Assembly (NCBI GenBank): GCA_050949165.1 | Contig: JBMNFF010000015.1 | Span: forward strand, 1 to 12,772 | Reading direction: 5' to 3' | DNA from: DAIOXA01 sp050949165 | GTDB taxonomy: Bacteria > Bacillota > Proteinivoracia > UBA4975 | Length of the DNA stretch: 12,772 nt | In this document: positions 12,748 through 12,772 of the stretch, one piece after another | Layout of the letters: every line of letters starts with the position of its first letter | Numbering within the stretch: the first letter of the stretch is position 1 | Made by a program: the position numbers and the translations under genes | Notes under the pieces: model-generated | Database searches by the model: none | What the model was told of the DNA's origin: nothing | The model's input: only the letters and a program-made list of their open reading frames with translations

Positions 12748-12772
12748 ATGATAACCGCAACTAAATCCTGGC
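12748..12772 (+). CDS. Start of a gene cut by the right window edge
   Basis: AAAGGAGG (12735-12742) is followed after five bases by an ATG at 12748 that reads MITATKSW to the edge. The near-perfect RBS makes a real gene likely, divergent from the MFS transporter. Eight residues are too few to identify it. Confidence 0.6.

Overview
The window looks like a chromosomal accessory region of a Gram-positive, endospore-former-like bacterium of the Clostridia (Peptococcaceae-like). This rests on strong AGGAGG-type ribosome binding sites, an IS256-family element, a Sec-exported peptide paired with an RRNPPA-type regulator, and YdbC/PC4-like and HIT proteins. No taxonomic marker is present, so this is an inference.

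Left part (1-5586), all on the minus strand. An IS256-family insertion sequence runs off the left edge and ends near 1212. After a hairpin terminator (1275-1299) come, in transcription order from 5586 down to 1405: an HKD (PLD) nuclease-SF2 helicase fusion, a HIT nucleotide hydrolase/transferase whose start overlaps the helicase stop, a protein with two PC4/YdbC-like ssDNA-binding domains, a truncated PLD domain resembling the N-terminus of a second, larger helicase, and a 79-residue conserved-looking small protein. This resembles a DNA-processing or anti-phage operon. The last three genes are visibly AT-richer than the first two, which suggests a mosaic.

Middle part (5587-7656). This holds a small gene with a strong RBS but an in-frame stop (5670-5921), a 400-base intergenic stretch with several inverted repeats, and a plus-strand TPR protein (6323-7609). 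That gene converges on the next block across a shared hairpin terminator.

Right-middle part (7667-11196) is the most interesting. A minus-strand gene (9771-10106) encodes a Sec signal peptide followed only by tandem repeats: five copies of a 10-residue element (ADEDIPRTFK) separated by two alternating octapeptides (SAYVVTPD and FFPPITTN). It is divergent from, and shares a 103-base control region with, an HTH-TPR regulator with the layout of RRNPPA (Rap/Rgg/NprR/PlcR/PrgX/AimR) peptide sensors. The most economical reading is a quorum-sensing pair whose pheromone precursor releases several copies of its peptide, as yeast alpha-factor precursor does. Downstream of the peptide gene, in the same direction, are a multi-pass membrane protein and a cytosolic hybrid histidine kinase whose receiver end is broken by a one-base frameshift.

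Right edge (11386-12772). A minus-strand MFS efflux-type transporter has a recognisable promoter, and the first codons of a divergent gene lie at the very end of the window.
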